A stretch of DNA of 64,000 nt, from positions 2,542,001-2,606,000 of the forward strand of contig NZ_CP063845.1 in assembly GCF_021018745.1 (NCBI RefSeq). The letters are read 5' to 3'. Below, piece by piece: positions 62,689-64,000 of the stretch. The stretch comes from Gloeobacter morelensis MG652769 (lineage in GTDB: Bacteria; Cyanobacteriota; Cyanobacteriia; Gloeobacterales; Gloeobacteraceae). The translations under genes and the position numbers were made by a program. Below the pieces are notes generated by a model. That model saw nothing but the letters and a program-made list of their open reading frames with translations, made no database searches and was not told the DNA's origin. Each line of letters starts with the position of its first letter. Position 1 is the stretch's first letter.

Positions 62689-63570
62689 TTGGCCAGATCG
62701 ACCGGGCGGCAGTCAGCCGACAAAGCCTTCTACATCGGCTACGACACCGCCGCCAAAACCTGGAAGGGCTACCTCTCCAGCGCCGTCACCGCCAAAATCG
62801 CCGTGCGCGCCGCCACCACCAAGCCGATTTCGACCCTGACACCGGTCGGCTTTTCCGCAGGGCCGTTTCCCGCCCTCAGCCCGGTGTTCCTGGTCTACGA
62901 CAAAGCCACCAACCGCTACGTGGACAAGACCGCCGCCGCCGGTTTGGGCAAGGCGATCTTGGGCCGGTTGGTGGCGGCGGGGGACTTTAACAACGACGGG
63001 TTCGTGGACCTGTTTATCACCTGCAACGACGAGTTGGCCAAGCGGCCGAACATTCTCTATCTCAACAAAGGCGACGGCACATTTGTCGAAGCGGCCGGTG
63101 CGGCCGGTGCGGCCGGTGGGACCGTCGGACCGCACAACACGACGACCAATTTGGAGTTGGGTTCGAAGGTGGCTGTGGCCGATTTTAACCAGGACGGCTT
63201 TTTGGACATCTTCACAGGCAATACGCTCTGGAAAAGCATCAGCAAAGAACAGGCTTATCTGGCGGCATCCAACCGGCTGTACCGCAATGAAAAAAACGCC
63301 AACCACTGGCTGGAGATCGACCTAGTGGGCACCCGCTCCAACCGCGACGCCATCGGGGCACGGGTGGTGCTCAAGGCCGGGGGCAAAAGCCAGTTGCGCG
63401 AGCAGGGCGGCGGGATGCACCTGTTTGCGCAGGACCACAAAAGGCTGCACTTCGGGCTGGGGGCTGCTGCCACGGTCGAGTCGGTAGTGGTCGAGTGGCC
63501 CTCCGGGGTGCGTCAAGAACTCAAAAACCTCAAAGTTGACCAAATTCTCAAAATCACCGAACCGCAGTAA
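62689..63570 (+). CDS. FG-GAP protein with C-terminal ASPIC/UnbV domain, probably 5'-truncated
   Basis: The 293-residue frame has two FG-GAP cores, GDFNNDGFVDLFIT near 105 and ADFNQDGFLDIFTG near 165, and a C-terminal ASPIC/UnbV domain (HWLEIDLVGTRSNRDAIGARV; LHFGLG; VVEWPSGVRQEL). Full members of this CRTAC1-like group are longer and secreted. Here no signal peptide is present and the start is in the middle of a β-rich part, so the 5' end seems lost. The upstream 62540-62688 holds no clear promoter. Confidence 0.7.
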   Translation: MARSTGRQSADKAFYIGYDTAAKTWKGYLSSAVTAKIAVRAATTKPISTLTPVGFSAGPFPALSPVFLVYDKATNRYVDKTAAAGLGKAILGRLVAAGDFNNDGFVDLFITCNDELAKRPNILYLNKGDGTFVEAAGAAGAAGGTVGPHNTTTNLELGSKVAVADFNQDGFLDIFTGNTLWKSISKEQAYLAASNRLYRNEKNANHWLEIDLVGTRSNRDAIGARVVLKAGGKSQLREQGGGMHLFAQDHKRLHFGLGAAATVESVVVEWPSGVRQELKNLKVDQILKITEPQ

Positions 63571-63804
63571 TCACTAAGCAGCCTTACCCGCAAGCTCGCT
63601 TGAAGCCGGAGCACTGGTAACGGCGGCCACTTGGTACGCGATTTCGTCCCGGTAAGGCAGCGTGAACGGCTCGCTGCTGTCGGTGGTGCGCCCAAAGAGA
63701 CAGCTTTGCGATCCTGGGCCTCCATCGCTGTGCAGATAACAGCTCCATAGCTCTGGGATAAGCTTGCGGCAAAACGACCCACAGCCCAACCCAGGAGTAT
63801 GTCC

Positions 63805-64000
63805 ATGGCCAGGCACCCCAATGTCCCGCCCATCATCGAGACCCATGACCATGAGTACCGCGGTAGTGGCGTCGAGAGCACTGTGGCCGTCGCCGGTCAT
63901 CCGCTCCATCCGGTCATCGTCACATTTCCGATCGCCTTTTTGGTGGCCGCCTTCGGGAGCGACCTCGGGTACTACCTGACCCAGGATCCGTTCTGGGCGC
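63805..64000 (+). CDS. DUF2231 membrane protein (3' end beyond the window)
   Basis: The ATG at 63805 follows AGGAG by seven bases. The frame stays open to the window end (65 codons). It contains AVAGHPLHPVIVTFPIAFL, the hallmark start of DUF2231, a small family of membrane proteins of unknown role, sometimes with heme-like electron-transfer context. The first 30 residues are polar. The gap 63571-63804 holds nothing I can support. Confidence 0.8.
   Translation, partial: MARHPNVPPIIETHDHEYRGSGVESTVAVAGHPLHPVIVTFPIAFLVAAFGSDLGYYLTQDPFWA

Noticed and set aside
63584-63909. Minus-strand frame of about 110 codons
   Set aside because: It overlaps the start of the DUF2231 gene, lacks a recognisable motif and has no good ribosome site; at most it is debris.

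Overview
The window is a GC-rich cyanobacterial chromosome segment. The evidence is a complete β-carboxysome shell operon (ccmK-ccmK-ccmL-ccmM-ccmN-ccmO), two CO2-uptake NDH-1 modules with their CupA/CupB subunits, a BCT1-type bicarbonate transporter, a phosphoketolase, FG-GAP and Uma2 proteins, and a type A RNase P RNA. Gene content and GC bias suggest a deep-branching, Gloeobacter-like cyanobacterium. That name is an inference from memory, not a database match.

Layout. 1-4.2 kb: a TetR regulator (cut by the window edge) facing a perfect inverted-repeat operator and a truncated exported-protein start, then a large secreted FG-GAP protein. 4.3-11.3 kb: a glycogen-to-acetate operon (phosphoketolase, glycogen phosphorylase, histidine phosphatase, acetate kinase) behind a Pho-box-like repeat. 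11.3-36.4 kb: a carbon-concentrating island holding a LysR regulator, ndhF3-ndhD3-cupA-cupS (inducible NDH-1MS type), cupB-ndhD4-ndhF4 on the other strand (NDH-1MS' type), cmpA-cmpB-[Tat-exported β-carbonic anhydrase]-cmpC-cmpD, and the ccm operon running head-on into cmp. Periplasmic hydration, HCO3- import, NADPH-driven CO2 hydration and the carboxysome are thus encoded within 25 kb. One dyad, ATAGA-N6-TCTAT, lies upstream of the LysR gene and of cmpA, and with one mismatch upstream of ndhF3, but was not seen upstream of the NDH-1MS' or ccm genes.

36.6-49.7 kb: tRNA-Asp, two Deg/HtrA proteases, a hydantoinase-A protein, a β-propeller phytase followed by a decayed IPT/TIG domain, cofG, a membrane-anchored Ser/Thr kinase, an IscA/SufA protein, a 20-bp-stem hairpin, a deleted IS5-like element, a CGFS glutaredoxin and glyoxalase II. 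49.7-56.0 kb: rnpB immediately upstream of a phasin-like gene, then a surface-glycan block (ABC permease and ATPase, LptF/G-type permease, a polytopic membrane protein and a dolichyl-phosphate-mannose-synthase-like transferase). 56.1-64.0 kb: CheR, an α/β hydrolase overlapping a large CobN/BchH-family chelatase subunit, a His-rich Ni/Co transporter, a shortened FG-GAP/ASPIC protein and the start of a DUF2231 membrane protein.

Coding density is high and several starts are GTG or TTG. Many convergent genes end within a few bases of each other or overlap. All functional calls are from reading motifs and context; no searches were run.
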